The translations under genes were made by a program, and so were the position numbers. This document shows positions 1 through 7,004 of a DNA stretch of 64,000 bases, one piece after another. Origin of the DNA: Bacteroidales bacterium (GTDB lineage: Bacteria; Bacteroidota; Bacteroidia; Bacteroidales; UBA932); assembly GCA_017557535.1 (NCBI GenBank), contig JAFYYM010000080.1, forward strand, positions 1-64,000. The letters run 5' to 3'. Under the pieces are notes generated by a model, which was not told the DNA's origin, searched no databases, and saw nothing but the letters and a program-made list of their open reading frames with translations. Each line of letters opens with the position of its first letter. The first letter of the stretch is position 1.

Positions 1-113
1 AGGTTGAGATCTCCAACACCTCTCACCCCTTCTACACTGGCAAGGTCAAGCTCGTTGACACCGCCGGTAGCGTCGACAAATTCTACCAGAGATACAAGGA
101 CCGCAAGAAATAG
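1..113 (+). CDS. rpmE2: 50S ribosomal protein L31 type B, C-terminal fragment
   Basis: This is the 3' end of a gene that enters from the left edge. Reading from base 3 it encodes about 36 residues containing the SHPFYTGK and [14 protein letters not shown] motifs and a basic KDRKK tail, and it stops at TAG (111-113). Those motifs are characteristic of the zinc-independent (type B) L31 protein of the large ribosomal subunit. No zinc-binding cysteines are seen in the visible part. A strong intrinsic terminator follows 21 nt after the stop, so the gene ends its transcription unit here. The start lies outside the window. Confidence 0.93.
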   Translation, partial: VEISNTSHPFYTGKVKLVDTAGSVDKFYQRYKDRKK

Positions 114-134
114 TCTTCTGCGGAACAAAAGGAC

Positions 135-165
135 AAAAAGTCGCGCCTTGGCGCGACTTTTTTTT
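135..165 (+). terminator. Rho-independent terminator after rpmE2
   Basis: A GC-rich stem (AAGTCGCGCC pairing with GGCGCGACTT) with a 2-nt loop is followed by eight T residues. It lies 21 nt downstream of the rpmE2 stop. Confidence 0.93.
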
Positions 166-193
166 GGAACATTAAGTTTTTTGTCTATCTTTG
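163..193 (+). promoter_or_regulatory. Bacteroidota-type promoter of tRNA-Glu
   Basis: TTTG (163-166) is followed after 19 nt by TATCTTTG (186-193), an exact match to the Bacteroidota TTTG / TAnnTTTG consensus. The tRNA 5' end lies 15 nt downstream. The TTTGCAGTCC string at 190-199 recurs exactly at the tRNA-Thr promoter of this window. Confidence 0.85.
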
Positions 194-207
194 CAGTCCC
201 AAACAAC

Positions 208-282
208 GCTGGGTTCGTATAACGGTTAGTACTCAAGATTCTCAATCTTGCAATAGGAGTTCGATTCTCCTACCCAGTACCA
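208..282 (+). tRNA. tRNA-Glu (anticodon CTC)
   Basis: A full cloverleaf can be drawn. The acceptor GCTGGGT pairs with ACCCAGT (first pair G-U). The anticodon stem CAAGA/TCTTG encloses loop TTCTCAA with anticodon CTC at 241-243. The T-arm is AGGAG-TTCGATT-CTCCT. The 3' CCA (280-282) is encoded. The CTC anticodon reads GAG (Glu). Confidence 0.95.
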
Positions 283-312
283 AAGGTGCCAGAAGGCACC
301 TTTTTCTTTTTT
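282..312 (+). terminator. Terminator after tRNA-Glu
   Basis: The stem AAAGGTGCC / GGCACCTTT with an AGAA loop is followed by a T-rich tract, starting immediately at the tRNA 3' end. Confidence 0.85.
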
Positions 313-331
313 ATAGGTTTTCTCGTCAAAT

Positions 332-348
332 TTCGCTATTATAGCGAA
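332..348. promoter_or_regulatory. Operator-like palindrome upstream of rhaT
   Basis: TTCGCTAT-T-ATAGCGAA is a perfect 8-bp inverted repeat around a central base, 24 nt before the rhaT start codon. A 16-nt core (TCGCTATTATAGnGAA) recurs with one mismatch upstream of the AraC-family gene at 34392-34407, in the same orientation and 29 nt before its start. A possible -7 element, TAGGTTTT (314-321), lies just upstream, so a bound protein could block initiation. The regulator is unknown. Confidence 0.55.
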
Positions 349-372
349 GATATTCTAAAGTCGAGAAGAATT

Positions 373-1398
373 ATGGAACTAGTAATCGGTCTTCTGATCA
401 TCGCAATCGGGGCGTTCTGCCAATCGTCGAGTTATGTGCCAATCAATAAGATAAAGGATTGGAGCTGGGAAAGTTACTGGATCATCCAGGGCATTTTCGC
501 CTGGCTTCTGTTCCCGCTGATAGGATCACTCCTTTCAGTCTCCGGGACAAGCGGATCATTCGGGGACTTGCTCTCCATGATCAATTCCCAGCCCAAAGCC
601 GCATGGCTGACCATTCTCTTCGGAGTTCTATGGGGAGTCGGTGGCTTGACCTTCGGCCTTTCGATGCGTTATCTCGGAGTCGCCCTCGGCCAATCCATCG
701 CGTTGGGCACATGCTCCGGGCTTGGAGCGATTCTTGGACCCGTTTTCACCGGACATGCCAGTGACCTCACAACCGCCGTGATAGTCGGTGTGGTCGTTAC
801 CCTCATCGGTATAGCCATCATCGGAGTCGCCGGTGCCATGAAATCAGCCGCTCTGCCCGAGGAGGAGAAAAAGAAGGCCGTCAAGGACTTCAACTTCGGC
901 AAGGGAATATTTGTCGCCCTGCTTGCCGGATTCATGAGCGCCTGCTTCAACATCGGACTCAGCTTCGGTAAGGATCTCTTTCTGCCCGGCACCAAGCCCA
1001 TATTCCAAACCCTACCGGCCACGATGCTCGTGACCTTCGGCGGTTTCCTGACAAATGCTGCCTACTGTTTCTTCCAGAACAATAAGAACAAGACTTGGGC
1101 AGATTATGGCAAAGGCAAACTCTGGGCGAACAACCTCCTTTTCTGCTGCCTCGCCGGCTTGCTTTGGTACAGCCAGTTCTTCGGCCTCAGCCTCGGAAAG
1201 GGATTCCTCACGAACTACCCTGTGCTCATCACCTTCAGCTGGTGCATCCTCATGGCGCTCAACGTCACCTTCTCCAATGTTTGGGGTATCATCCTCAAGG
1301 AATGGAAGGGTGTGTCCAAGAAGACCATCGCCGTACTTGTCATCGGCCTAATAGTGCTGGTGTTCAGTACCTTCCTGCCACAATTAATGGCAAATTAA
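373..1398 (+). CDS. rhaT: L-rhamnose/proton symporter RhaT
   Basis: The 341-residue protein matches the RhaT family in length (E. coli RhaT is 344 aa) and in pattern. It is made almost entirely of about ten hydrophobic segments, opening with MELVIGLLIIAIGAFCQSSSY and including a glycine-rich GVLWGVGGLTFGLSMRYLG stretch. It should import L-rhamnose with H+ across the inner membrane. The ATG at 373 is chosen because an in-frame upstream ATG (286) lies inside the terminator of the preceding tRNA. No rhamnose catabolic gene (rhaA, rhaB, rhaD) is adjacent, which is unusual. Instead a palindromic operator-like site precedes it and a radical-SAM cassette follows after 16 nt on the same strand. Confidence 0.9.
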   Translation: MELVIGLLIIAIGAFCQSSSYVPINKIKDWSWESYWIIQGIFAWLLFPLIGSLLSVSGTSGSFGDLLSMINSQPKAAWLTILFGVLWGVGGLTFGLSMRYLGVALGQSIALGTCSGLGAILGPVFTGHASDLTTAVIVGVVVTLIGIAIIGVAGAMKSAALPEEEKKKAVKDFNFGKGIFVALLAGFMSACFNIGLSFGKDLFLPGTKPIFQTLPATMLVTFGGFLTNAAYCFFQNNKNKTWADYGKGKLWANNLLFCCLAGLLWYSQFFGLSLGKGFLTNYPVLITFSWCILMALNVTFSNVWGIILKEWKGVSKKTIAVLVIGLIVLVFSTFLPQLMAN

Positions 1399-1404
1399 GT
1401 GGTA

Positions 1405-1428
1405 GTATAGCGTAATGATAAGCTATAC
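1405..1428 (+). promoter_or_regulatory. Inverted repeat holding a start codon in its loop
   Basis: GTATAGC (1405-1411) and GCTATAC (1422-1428) are perfect 7-bp arms. The 10-nt loop contains the ATG (1415-1417) of the radical SAM gene. In mRNA this hairpin could modulate initiation, or in DNA it could be an operator. This is inference only. Confidence 0.35.
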
Positions 1429-2635
1429 ACCTATATATTCACATGGCACAAATGTCTACAACCTGGAGAGGTTCGCCCCTCCAGTTGTGGATAAAGCATA
1501 TCTGAAAGAACTGGGGGTGAAGGTGGATCCCGATCCGGAAACCCTCTCGGGACTCAAGCGTGGTAGCGACATATTCAAATACCGGTTCGAGAACAGGATC
1601 CTGATTCCCAGACCCAGATTCGAGACCTTTGAGGGGAATCCTGAGACCATCCATACGGAAATCCACAACTACACCGGCCGCTGCCCCACCCTCACATACG
1701 AGATCAACCCTGTCAAAGGTTGTGGAGTGGGATGCCAATACTGCCTCGTGACTGACGGGGTCCATGAACAAGAACTCTCCGTGGACCTGAACTATCCGCT
1801 CTATGTCAGGATATTGCTGGAAGAAATGAACGGCCCCGGTTCTGATAACAAGAACCACTATTATTATTTCTCTCCCAAGACAGAGGCGTTCCAGGAGGCA
1901 ACGCTCCTGACCGGCGTAGCCCACAGGATATTACGGGAATTCATAGCCCACTATGAGAGATGTCCTGAATCGAAAGCCAGGCTATTCATCGCCTCCAAGG
2001 CTGGAGCGGAACATCTTCTGATAGAGCATGATGGCGAGAATGTGCTGGACTTGTTCGCCCGGATGAAAGACAGGATGCAGTTCAACACGAGTGTCTCTAT
2101 CATGCCGGCTCCTTTCAGAGACATCATTGAACCCTTCGCCGCCCCGCTTGAGGAAAGGATGCGTGCCGTGAGGCTTTGCCAAGAGCGAGGAATCCCCGCC
2201 AACTCGGCTTTAGTCCAACCCATTTTCACTCCTTGCCTTACTGATGAGGGCATCAAAGGTTTCTTTGACACCCTCCACGCCGAAGGGATAGTCAACTACA
2301 AGCCGGAGTTCCTGACCGTTTGTATGGAGAATCTCGCCATGCTCGGGCCATATCTAGGAGCGTTCGACAAAGATATGGAGCGGCAACTATTCGAAGCGTA
2401 CATCATGCCTTCCAACGCCGACCACCGCAAGCAAAGAGGAAGGACAGCTCCGGACCGGAAAGTCAGCATGGAGAATATCCGGAGAATGATGGAGTACACC
2501 GACTCCATCGGGATGAGCGTATCTATCTGTTACTGGGTACGAAAGCAACTCGGGATAAGCGATGATTTGATTCCTTTGACAAACCGGAACGGCTTCCAAT
2601 GCCTGGGCTATCAGACTAGATTGTTCGGAGGATGA
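1415..2635 (+). CDS. Radical SAM protein, spore-photoproduct-lyase-like architecture
   Basis: The 406-residue protein carries C103-x3-C107-x2-C110 within KGCGVGCQYCLV, the 4Fe-4S/S-adenosylmethionine motif of radical SAM enzymes. Around it, TYEINP before the cluster and the downstream pattern (SPKTEAFQE, then LFIASKAGAEHLL, then FNTSVSIMP) resemble the core of the SPL group. A second conserved-looking block is NSALVQPIFTPCLTDEGI, followed by a C-terminal CYWVRKQLG. No SPASM-type extra cysteine cluster is evident. The substrate is unknown. Its stop overlaps the next start by 4 nt (ATGA), so it is translationally coupled to an ATP-grasp-like ligase, a WbqC-like protein and a glycosyltransferase. 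It therefore probably belongs to a biosynthetic pathway rather than to DNA repair. Confidence 0.8.
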   Translation: MISYTPIYSHGTNVYNLERFAPPVVDKAYLKELGVKVDPDPETLSGLKRGSDIFKYRFENRILIPRPRFETFEGNPETIHTEIHNYTGRCPTLTYEINPVKGCGVGCQYCLVTDGVHEQELSVDLNYPLYVRILLEEMNGPGSDNKNHYYYFSPKTEAFQEATLLTGVAHRILREFIAHYERCPESKARLFIASKAGAEHLLIEHDGENVLDLFARMKDRMQFNTSVSIMPAPFRDIIEPFAAPLEERMRAVRLCQERGIPANSALVQPIFTPCLTDEGIKGFFDTLHAEGIVNYKPEFLTVCMENLAMLGPYLGAFDKDMERQLFEAYIMPSNADHRKQRGRTAPDRKVSMENIRRMMEYTDSIGMSVSICYWVRKQLGISDDLIPLTNRNGFQCLGYQTRLFGG

Positions 2636-3807
2636 TCACAAACCTCTCAGATTACTATCTCCGCTGGTATCATAAGAGGCCGGTAGCCATAACCACGGAA
2701 CGCCGAAATGAGCTTGAGCGGCTCCATGCGATATTAAATAAGTGTTCAGAGCATCTTGCCTTGAATTACAAAGACTATCTGCGGAAATGGTTGCCTCTTG
2801 GAGATAAGGAACAGGAAATACTTGAGTATCAAGATCAATTTCCCTTCAAGGCAGGGACTTGGAGGCCAGATTACATAATCGGGGAGAACGGGTCTTTACG
2901 AATATGTGAGATCACGTCCCGGTTTTTTGCTCATGGTATATTCATCTCCAGATTCGCTGAGGAGGCCGCCGACCGTTTCATGACACGCTTTCCCGGAGCG
3001 TCCAGGGATTCAGAGTATCCCGCCTTGATGGACTACATGGCCTCAATAGTCAATGGTCGGAAGGACATATTCGTCCTTAAAAGCTCAGACAAGACAAACG
3101 AGATCCGCCTCTATAAGGAGTTCTATGAGAGACTCGGACATAAGATGACTATCCTGGAAGCCGAAGAGGTTGAGGACCACCGGAGTGAATGGTCAGCCGA
3201 TGGGACATTCCTCATCAGCGCGCTGAACCAGGAGGATATCCTATCTTTCAGCATGGATACAATCAAGGCCATGGCGGACCGGGGAATGTACAGTGACTTC
3301 AGGAATATATTCCTTATCCACGACAAACGCTTCATGCGGCTTTGGTTTGAAGACTGTTTCACAAGCCGTTGCCTTAGTCCGGAAGAGACTGTATTCTTAC
3401 GCATGCACGCCATCCCCACATGGGATTGCTCCACTCCGGAAGCCGCTGACATTATGAAAGATGCGATGGCCAACAAGAACCGATACATTCTGAAACCATA
3501 CCGGCTCGGAAAGAGCGAGGGACTCAAAGCCGGGTTATTGGCGAGTGAAGAAGAATGGCGAGAGATCAACCCGGAAGGAATGGTGATCCAGCCATTCATC
3601 AGCCAGAGGACATACAGGACAGAATGGGAAGGCCAGACCTTTGACGACTATCTCTGTGGCATGATGCTATGCGTCAATGACCGGTATTTCGGCTCCGGGA
3701 TGTTCAGGGCCTCAAGCCTTCCAGTCACCAATGTCGGGGACGACCGCAAGGCGTGTCCTCTTCTAACGGATGATCCAGGTATCCTTGATTATTGCGACGT
3801 CTTATGA
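2632..3807 (+). CDS. ATP-grasp-like ligase, possibly circularly permuted
   Basis: The family assignment is tentative. Features of the 391 residues fit an ATP-grasp enzyme: RPDYIIGENGSLRICEITSRF (about 78-98) resembles the acidic metal/nucleotide segment seen near the N-terminus of circularly permuted ATP-grasp proteins. RYILKPYRLGKSEGLKAG (284-301) has the lysine and glycine loop that binds ATP. GMVIQPFI (316-323) resembles the hinge strand, and GMFRASSLPVTNVGD (356-370) resembles the final R/N metal-binding segment. Such enzymes join a carboxylate to an amine through an acyl phosphate. There is no signal peptide, so it should be cytosolic. It overlaps both neighbours by 4 nt, giving strict coupling with the radical SAM and WbqC-like genes. 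Alternative: a non-catalytic relative. Confidence 0.55.
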   Translation: MITNLSDYYLRWYHKRPVAITTERRNELERLHAILNKCSEHLALNYKDYLRKWLPLGDKEQEILEYQDQFPFKAGTWRPDYIIGENGSLRICEITSRFFAHGIFISRFAEEAADRFMTRFPGASRDSEYPALMDYMASIVNGRKDIFVLKSSDKTNEIRLYKEFYERLGHKMTILEAEEVEDHRSEWSADGTFLISALNQEDILSFSMDTIKAMADRGMYSDFRNIFLIHDKRFMRLWFEDCFTSRCLSPEETVFLRMHAIPTWDCSTPEAADIMKDAMANKNRYILKPYRLGKSEGLKAGLLASEEEWREINPEGMVIQPFISQRTYRTEWEGQTFDDYLCGMMLCVNDRYFGSGMFRASSLPVTNVGDDRKACPLLTDDPGILDYCDVL

Positions 3808-4523
3808 TCCTCGCTGGCAACCAACCATATTTCCTGCCTTACCTCGCATGGTGGCAGCTCATCAAGGCGTCCGATTTGTTCTTGATCAGCGATGACTACA
3901 ACTTTATCAGAGGTGGTTGGATCTGCCGTAATCGTATTCTGGTGGAAGGAAGGCCCCTATTCTTCAGGATCGAGGTCAAGAAGAGAAGCAGTTACAAGCT
4001 TATAAAAAACATGGAGATCCTCCCTGTCAAGGTAGGAAAGAAGCTTAAGACCCTTGAGTTCGCTTACCACAAGGCTCCTTATTTCGATAATGGAATCGCC
4101 TTGGCGGAGCGTATTTTACGTTATCCGGAGACCAACCTTGCTGATTTCCTTGAGAATTCAATAAAGGAAGTCTGTTCTTTCCTGAATATAACCACCCCGC
4201 TGAAACGGTCCTCTGAGCTGTTAGGGAATGCCCTGTTCAAGAGGGAGGAACGCATTTATGACGCTTGCCACAGGATGGGAGCGGACACATACATCAACGC
4301 TATTGGTGGCATGAAATTGTATGACACAGCCGGGTTCAAGAGCCATGGAATCACTCTCAAGTTCCTGAAGTCCGGTCTTCCGGAATATCCCCAATTCGAG
4401 AATCCGTTCGTTGAGCGTCTCTCGATCCTGGACGCGATCATGTTCAACTCTCACGAGACTCTCCAGAAAATGCTGGACGACTATGTTTTGATTGACAGAA
4501 ACGATGGACTGGATCAAGGTTAG
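3804..4523 (+). CDS. WbqC-like family protein
   Basis: The 239-residue protein begins MILAGNQPYFLPYLAWWQLI and continues with SDLFLISDDYNFIRGGWICRNRIL, the signature N-terminus of the WbqC-like family. Family members are commonly encoded in O-antigen, capsule and other sugar-conjugate clusters, where they are suspected of acting on nucleotide-sugar or amino-sugar intermediates. The exact reaction is not settled. The ATG at 3804 is preferred over the upstream in-frame TTG because it forms the ATGA overlap with the preceding gene. The 3' end overlaps the glycosyltransferase gene by 20 nt. Its presence is the strongest hint that the cassette builds or decorates a glycan. Confidence 0.85.
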   Translation: MILAGNQPYFLPYLAWWQLIKASDLFLISDDYNFIRGGWICRNRILVEGRPLFFRIEVKKRSSYKLIKNMEILPVKVGKKLKTLEFAYHKAPYFDNGIALAERILRYPETNLADFLENSIKEVCSFLNITTPLKRSSELLGNALFKREERIYDACHRMGADTYINAIGGMKLYDTAGFKSHGITLKFLKSGLPEYPQFENPFVERLSILDAIMFNSHETLQKMLDDYVLIDRNDGLDQG

Positions 4524-5415
4524 CGTCATTTGCCTGGCATACAATCACGCCAAGTATATCCGGGACACCCTGGATGGCTTCGTGACGCAGGAGACAGACT
4601 TCCCTTTCGAAGTCATCGTCCATGACGACGCCTCCACAGACGGCACGGGCGAGATCATCCGGGAGTATCAGGCCAAGTACCCTGATTTAATCAAACCCAT
4701 ATTCCAGAAGGAAAACCAGTACTCCAAGGGCGTCCTCATCAACAAGGAATTCATATTCCCTTTATTACGAGGGGATTACATCGCCTTTTGCGAAGGAGAT
4801 GACTATTGGACAGACTCCCGCAAGCTGCAACGACAGGCTGATGCCCTGGACGCCCACCCGGAATCGGACATATGTTCGCACCGGACATTGAGAATCAAGG
4901 ACGGGAAATTCAACGGATGGATCGCTCCAAAGTTCCGTGGCGGGATCGTCCCAGTGGAGGATGTGATCATTGGAGGCGGGGGCTGGTTCTGCGCCACATC
5001 GTCACTGATGTGCCGGAGAGAGGCCTATCTCGAATGGACTCCCATGAGGGATGTGGTGGTGATTGACTATGTGATGGCGATCCAATGCTCACTCAGGGGT
5101 GGGATGCTATATCTTCACGACAGCATGTCCGCCTACCGCATCGCGACCGAGGGATCTTGGACCAAGCGCCACGACAGGAAGGCCAGGATAAAGAATCACC
5201 TGAGAATGATCCAGATGCTGGATGCTCTCGACGGTTTTACCGGTGGAAGGTACAGATCCGTGATCAGCAAACGGAAGGAGATATTCCATTCGGACTGCCT
5301 TCGCCTGACAAGAAACTACGCCGAGCTTTATGCCCCTTCAAGGCTGGGGCTGAATATATTCAGGGTCAGAAACTCCCTCAAGCGAGTGGCCCTGAGATGG
5401 CTAAGTTTCCTTTAG
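4504..5415 (+). CDS. Family 2 glycosyltransferase
   Basis: The 303-residue protein shows the GT-A fold pattern: KVSVICLAYNHAKYI at the N-terminus, DDASTDGT (41-48) for nucleotide-sugar binding, and EGDDYW (97-102) for metal and acceptor handling. No membrane segment is evident, so it is probably a cytosolic or peripheral enzyme that transfers a sugar from a nucleotide-sugar donor. The donor and acceptor cannot be deduced. It starts inside the 3' end of the WbqC-like gene and closes the cassette. A new promoter lies between it and the next gene. Confidence 0.88.
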   Translation: MDWIKVSVICLAYNHAKYIRDTLDGFVTQETDFPFEVIVHDDASTDGTGEIIREYQAKYPDLIKPIFQKENQYSKGVLINKEFIFPLLRGDYIAFCEGDDYWTDSRKLQRQADALDAHPESDICSHRTLRIKDGKFNGWIAPKFRGGIVPVEDVIIGGGGWFCATSSLMCRREAYLEWTPMRDVVVIDYVMAIQCSLRGGMLYLHDSMSAYRIATEGSWTKRHDRKARIKNHLRMIQMLDALDGFTGGRYRSVISKRKEIFHSDCLRLTRNYAELYAPSRLGLNIFRVRNSLKRVALRWLSFL

Positions 5416-5425
5416 TGATTTGTCT

Positions 5426-5457
5426 TTTGGGATTAACAAAAAACTTGTTTAACTTTA
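5426..5457 (+). promoter_or_regulatory. Candidate promoter for the CE2 esterase unit
   Basis: TTTG (5426-5429), a 20-nt spacer and TAACTTTA (5450-5457), one mismatch from TAnnTTTG, lie 21 nt upstream of the ATG at 5479. Confidence 0.5.
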
Positions 5458-5478
5458 TATGCTTTCTTTCTGAAGATT

Positions 5479-6603
5479 ATGTTAAAAAGGTTATTGTCCC
5501 TGCTGGCCGTCATCCTGGTTTTTCAAATCCCGGGATGGAGCGAGAGCGTCAACGGTGCGGATGGAAGGATAACATACATCGGAAGGACGTTGGAGAGTGA
5601 CGGAGCGGTCTCATTCGATTGGACCGGGGTGTACGTCAAGGTCAGATTCCAGGGCAATTCACTGAGTTTCAACATCTCAGATACCCATAGGAACTATTTC
5701 AACGTTTGGATCGACAGGGATATGTCCTCTGAACCGGACAAAGTGGTGACTACCCACGGGAATGACTCCACCATTGTCATTATCAGTCAGGAAGAGATGA
5801 GGACCCGTTTCGGTAAAGACAAGAAAGCGATGAGAGCGCCTCATCAGGTGATTCTCCAGAAACGCACTGAAGGAGCCCAAGGACGTACATGTATCAAAGG
5901 TTTCTCGACTGACGGGGTTTTCCTCCAGGCGGACAAGCCGGCGGAAAGAATAATAGAGTTCATTGGTGACTCATATACATGCGGTTACGGGACCGAGGCC
6001 TCCAACAAGGAGCGTTTCTCTCCTGAGACAGAGAACCAGAATCTCACATATGCCTGCATGACAGCAAGGTTTTTCGGAGCTGAGCAGATTGTCCTGGCCC
6101 ACTCCGGGATGGGCATAGCGAGGAACTACAACGGCAAATACACCGACGACAACATGGTGAGCCATTACCTCCGTGTATTTGACTCAGAGGCTGAACCGTT
6201 ATGGGATGCGGCCAAATCTACCGTAAAGCCAGACCTAAGTGTCATTTATCTGGGTACCAATGACTTCTCGACTGGCATGCAACCTGCCCAGAGAGTTTTC
6301 GTCAAGAATTATATACAATTGCTGAAGGAGATAAAGGACAATTACGGTGAGGATCACCCCATCCTTTGCATGGCTCCCAAGCACGACCCCCTTCAGGAGG
6401 AATACATACGCAAGGCCATTGAGGCCAGCGGATTCCCCGGAATCCATTTCCTGCCCCTCTCCTACTCTGTCCATAACCATGTCGAGGACATGGGAGCGGA
6501 TGGTCATCCGAACGGATCCGGTCACAAGAAAATCGCTTATACAGTCATTCCCGTGGTTTCGACAATCATGGGGTGGGATATGACAAACAATAAGGTATTA
6601 TAA
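5479..6603 (+). CDS. Secreted SGNH esterase, CE2-like carbohydrate deacetylase
   Basis: The protein has 374 residues with an N-terminal signal peptide (LLSLLAVILVFQIPGWSES). A beta-sandwich-like N-terminal half (TYIGRTLESDGAVSFDWTGVYVKV) is followed by an SGNH hydrolase core. In the core, FIGDSYTCGYG supplies the nucleophilic Ser, VIYLGTNDFS the Asn block, and DGHPNGSGH the Asp/His block. This two-domain layout is that of carbohydrate esterase family 2, which removes acetyl groups from xylan, mannan or similar glycans. It should act in the periplasm or outside the cell. It has its own candidate promoter and is followed after 2 nt by a small membrane protein and a peptidase. Confidence 0.85.
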   Translation: MLKRLLSLLAVILVFQIPGWSESVNGADGRITYIGRTLESDGAVSFDWTGVYVKVRFQGNSLSFNISDTHRNYFNVWIDRDMSSEPDKVVTTHGNDSTIVIISQEEMRTRFGKDKKAMRAPHQVILQKRTEGAQGRTCIKGFSTDGVFLQADKPAERIIEFIGDSYTCGYGTEASNKERFSPETENQNLTYACMTARFFGAEQIVLAHSGMGIARNYNGKYTDDNMVSHYLRVFDSEAEPLWDAAKSTVKPDLSVIYLGTNDFSTGMQPAQRVFVKNYIQLLKEIKDNYGEDHPILCMAPKHDPLQEEYIRKAIEASGFPGIHFLPLSYSVHNHVEDMGADGHPNGSGHKKIAYTVIPVVSTIMGWDMTNNKVL

Positions 6604-6605
6604 AT

Positions 6606-7004
6606 ATGACTACATTCAAGAAAGTTCTGACGTGGATTATCGTGGGGCTGATCCTGGCCACAGCGGCATTCGTCTATTTCAAGTTCTATTTCGTTTTCGG
6701 GGATGGCGTGAAAGCCGGAGAGCTAAACCAGTTCACCTACAAAGGATATGTTTGGAAGACCTACGAGGGCAGGTTGATCCAGGCCGGATTCAAGGGCAGC
6801 GTTCCCAAAACAGGTGGTACAGCCACGATCCAATCCTATATATTCGATTTCTCCGTCGATAATGAAGAAATAGCCAACGAGCTGATGAGATGCAGCGGCA
6901 AGACAGTAGAGCTTCATTACAAGCAATATCTTGGGGCGCTTCCATGGAGAGGGATGCAAAGGCATGTGGTAGACAAGATTATTTCCGTATCATCACCTGA
7001 ATGA
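6606..7004 (+). CDS. Small membrane-anchored protein of unknown function
   Basis: I do not recognise a functional family for this 132-residue protein. A single N-terminal hydrophobic segment (TWIIVGLILATAAFVYFKFYFVF, about residues 9-31) is followed by a roughly 100-residue soluble domain rich in beta-forming residues (ELNQFTYKGYVWKTYEGRLI, VELHYKQYLG). This is consistent with an inner-membrane anchor and a periplasmic domain. It sits 2 nt after the CE2 esterase and overlaps the following S9 peptidase by 4 nt (ATGA), so the three are co-translated. Small proteins with this GKTYEG-like strand pattern are common and uncharacterised in Bacteroidales. Confidence 0.75.
   Translation: MTTFKKVLTWIIVGLILATAAFVYFKFYFVFGDGVKAGELNQFTYKGYVWKTYEGRLIQAGFKGSVPKTGGTATIQSYIFDFSVDNEEIANELMRCSGKTVELHYKQYLGALPWRGMQRHVVDKIISVSSPE

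Noticed and set aside
286..372. A 29-codon N-terminal extension of RhaT.
   Set aside because: It starts inside the terminator of tRNA-Glu and spans the operator-like palindrome. RhaT begins naturally at 373.
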